A stretch of DNA of 57,551 nucleotides from Arenimonas sp. (lineage in GTDB: Bacteria; Pseudomonadota; Gammaproteobacteria; Xanthomonadales; Xanthomonadaceae). Under the pieces are notes generated by a model that saw only the letters and a program-made list of their open reading frames with translations, was not told the DNA's origin and searched no databases. The DNA lies in assembly GCA_026398695.1 (NCBI GenBank), contig JAPLSJ010000099.1:1-57551 (forward strand), given 5' to 3'. Of the stretch, positions 57,399 through 57,551 are shown one piece after another. A program made the translations under genes and the position numbers. Each line of letters starts with the position of its first letter. Position 1 is the first letter of the stretch.

Positions 57399-57551
57399 CT
57401 AGACCAGATCACCCATCAGCTTGGTGAAGATGGCATCGGCCTCGACCATCTCGTCGATGTTCACGCGAAGCAGGTTGCGCTTCGTCGGATCCATCGTGGT
57501 CTCCCACAGCTGCTCCGCGTTCATCTCGCCGAGACCCTTGTACCGCTGGAT
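57399..57551 (-). CDS. gyrB: DNA gyrase subunit B, C-terminal end (5' part outside window)
   Basis: The last 50 residues of GyrB are present: [41 protein letters not shown], then TAG at 57401-57399. In known GyrB the sequence continues VEPRRxFIExNAL...N(L/I)D. Here the 18 codons after the TAG still encode PRREFIEENALRVANLDV in the same frame, followed by TGA at 57344-57342. A single G-to-T change of a GAG codon to TAG would produce this. Confidence 0.93.
   Translation of the reverse strand: MQRYKGLGEMNAEQLWETTMDPTKRNLLRVNIDEMVEADAIFTKLMGDLV

Overview
The window is about 70% GC, densely packed, and reads as an ordinary chromosomal segment of a gammaproteobacterium of the Xanthomonadaceae (Lysobacter/Luteimonas/Xanthomonas group). 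The strongest clue is the right end. Read on the minus strand it runs gyrB - CPBP protease - inactive transglutaminase - ATP-grasp ligase - TPR protein - tonB - exbB - exbD - exbD - exbD, with pdxJ converging on it. That is the gyrB-to-pdxJ neighbourhood near the replication origin in Xanthomonas, so oriC should lie a few kb beyond the window end. No IS element, prophage, CRISPR array, tRNA or rRNA is visible.

Layout. 0-7 kb: a DUF885 lipoprotein (cut by the window edge), a broken gamma-glutamyltransferase gene, and a two-gene signalling operon (hybrid histidine kinase with Hpt domain plus REC-EAL c-di-GMP phosphodiesterase). 7-13.4 kb: a secreted SGNH hydrolase, an unknown anchored protein, an apolipoprotein N-acyltransferase-like protein with a large extra C-terminal membrane region, and three unrecognised small genes. 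13.4-25.5 kb: a fused indolepyruvate ferredoxin oxidoreductase carrying an in-frame REP-like palindrome, a frameshifted alpha-2-macroglobulin gene, and an M56 peptidase/BlaI pair with a clear operator. 25.5-33.9 kb: folE, an MFS exporter, an FMN-binding oxidase-like protein, an rRNA methyltransferase, an alx-type Mn exporter behind a yybP-ykoY riboswitch, a rhomboid protease, a diguanylate cyclase and a YjdF-like protein. 34-45.7 kb: an M28 peptidase, Lrp regulator/phenylalanine hydroxylase, a NarL-type two-component pair, MgtC/SapB-like protein, fbp, a 2OG-Fe(II) oxygenase, cardiolipin synthase, small membrane proteins and a 50-residue DUF2256 protein. 45.7-57.5 kb: a propeller diguanylate cyclase, pdxJ and the TonB block.

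How genes work together. Three separate c-di-GMP enzymes (one hydrolase, two cyclases) and several envelope proteases (M56, rhomboid, M28, CPBP) sit among housekeeping genes. The TonB-ExbB-ExbD set energises outer-membrane import and appears to be one transcript ending in a terminator before a third, divergent exbD.

Three reading frames are broken: ggt (a deletion of roughly 25 nt), the alpha-2-macroglobulin gene (one base lost), and gyrB (a single GAG-to-TAG change 19 residues before the expected end). They may be true mutations or sequence errors; the reads must decide. The most interesting structural signals are an exact 34-residue repeat array in the M56 protein, two long perfect hairpins sharing the same outer sequence at convergent gene junctions, a REP-like palindrome translated inside an essential-looking oxidoreductase, and a TonB-receptor-like VTGSRIKR motif inside the alpha-2-macroglobulin.
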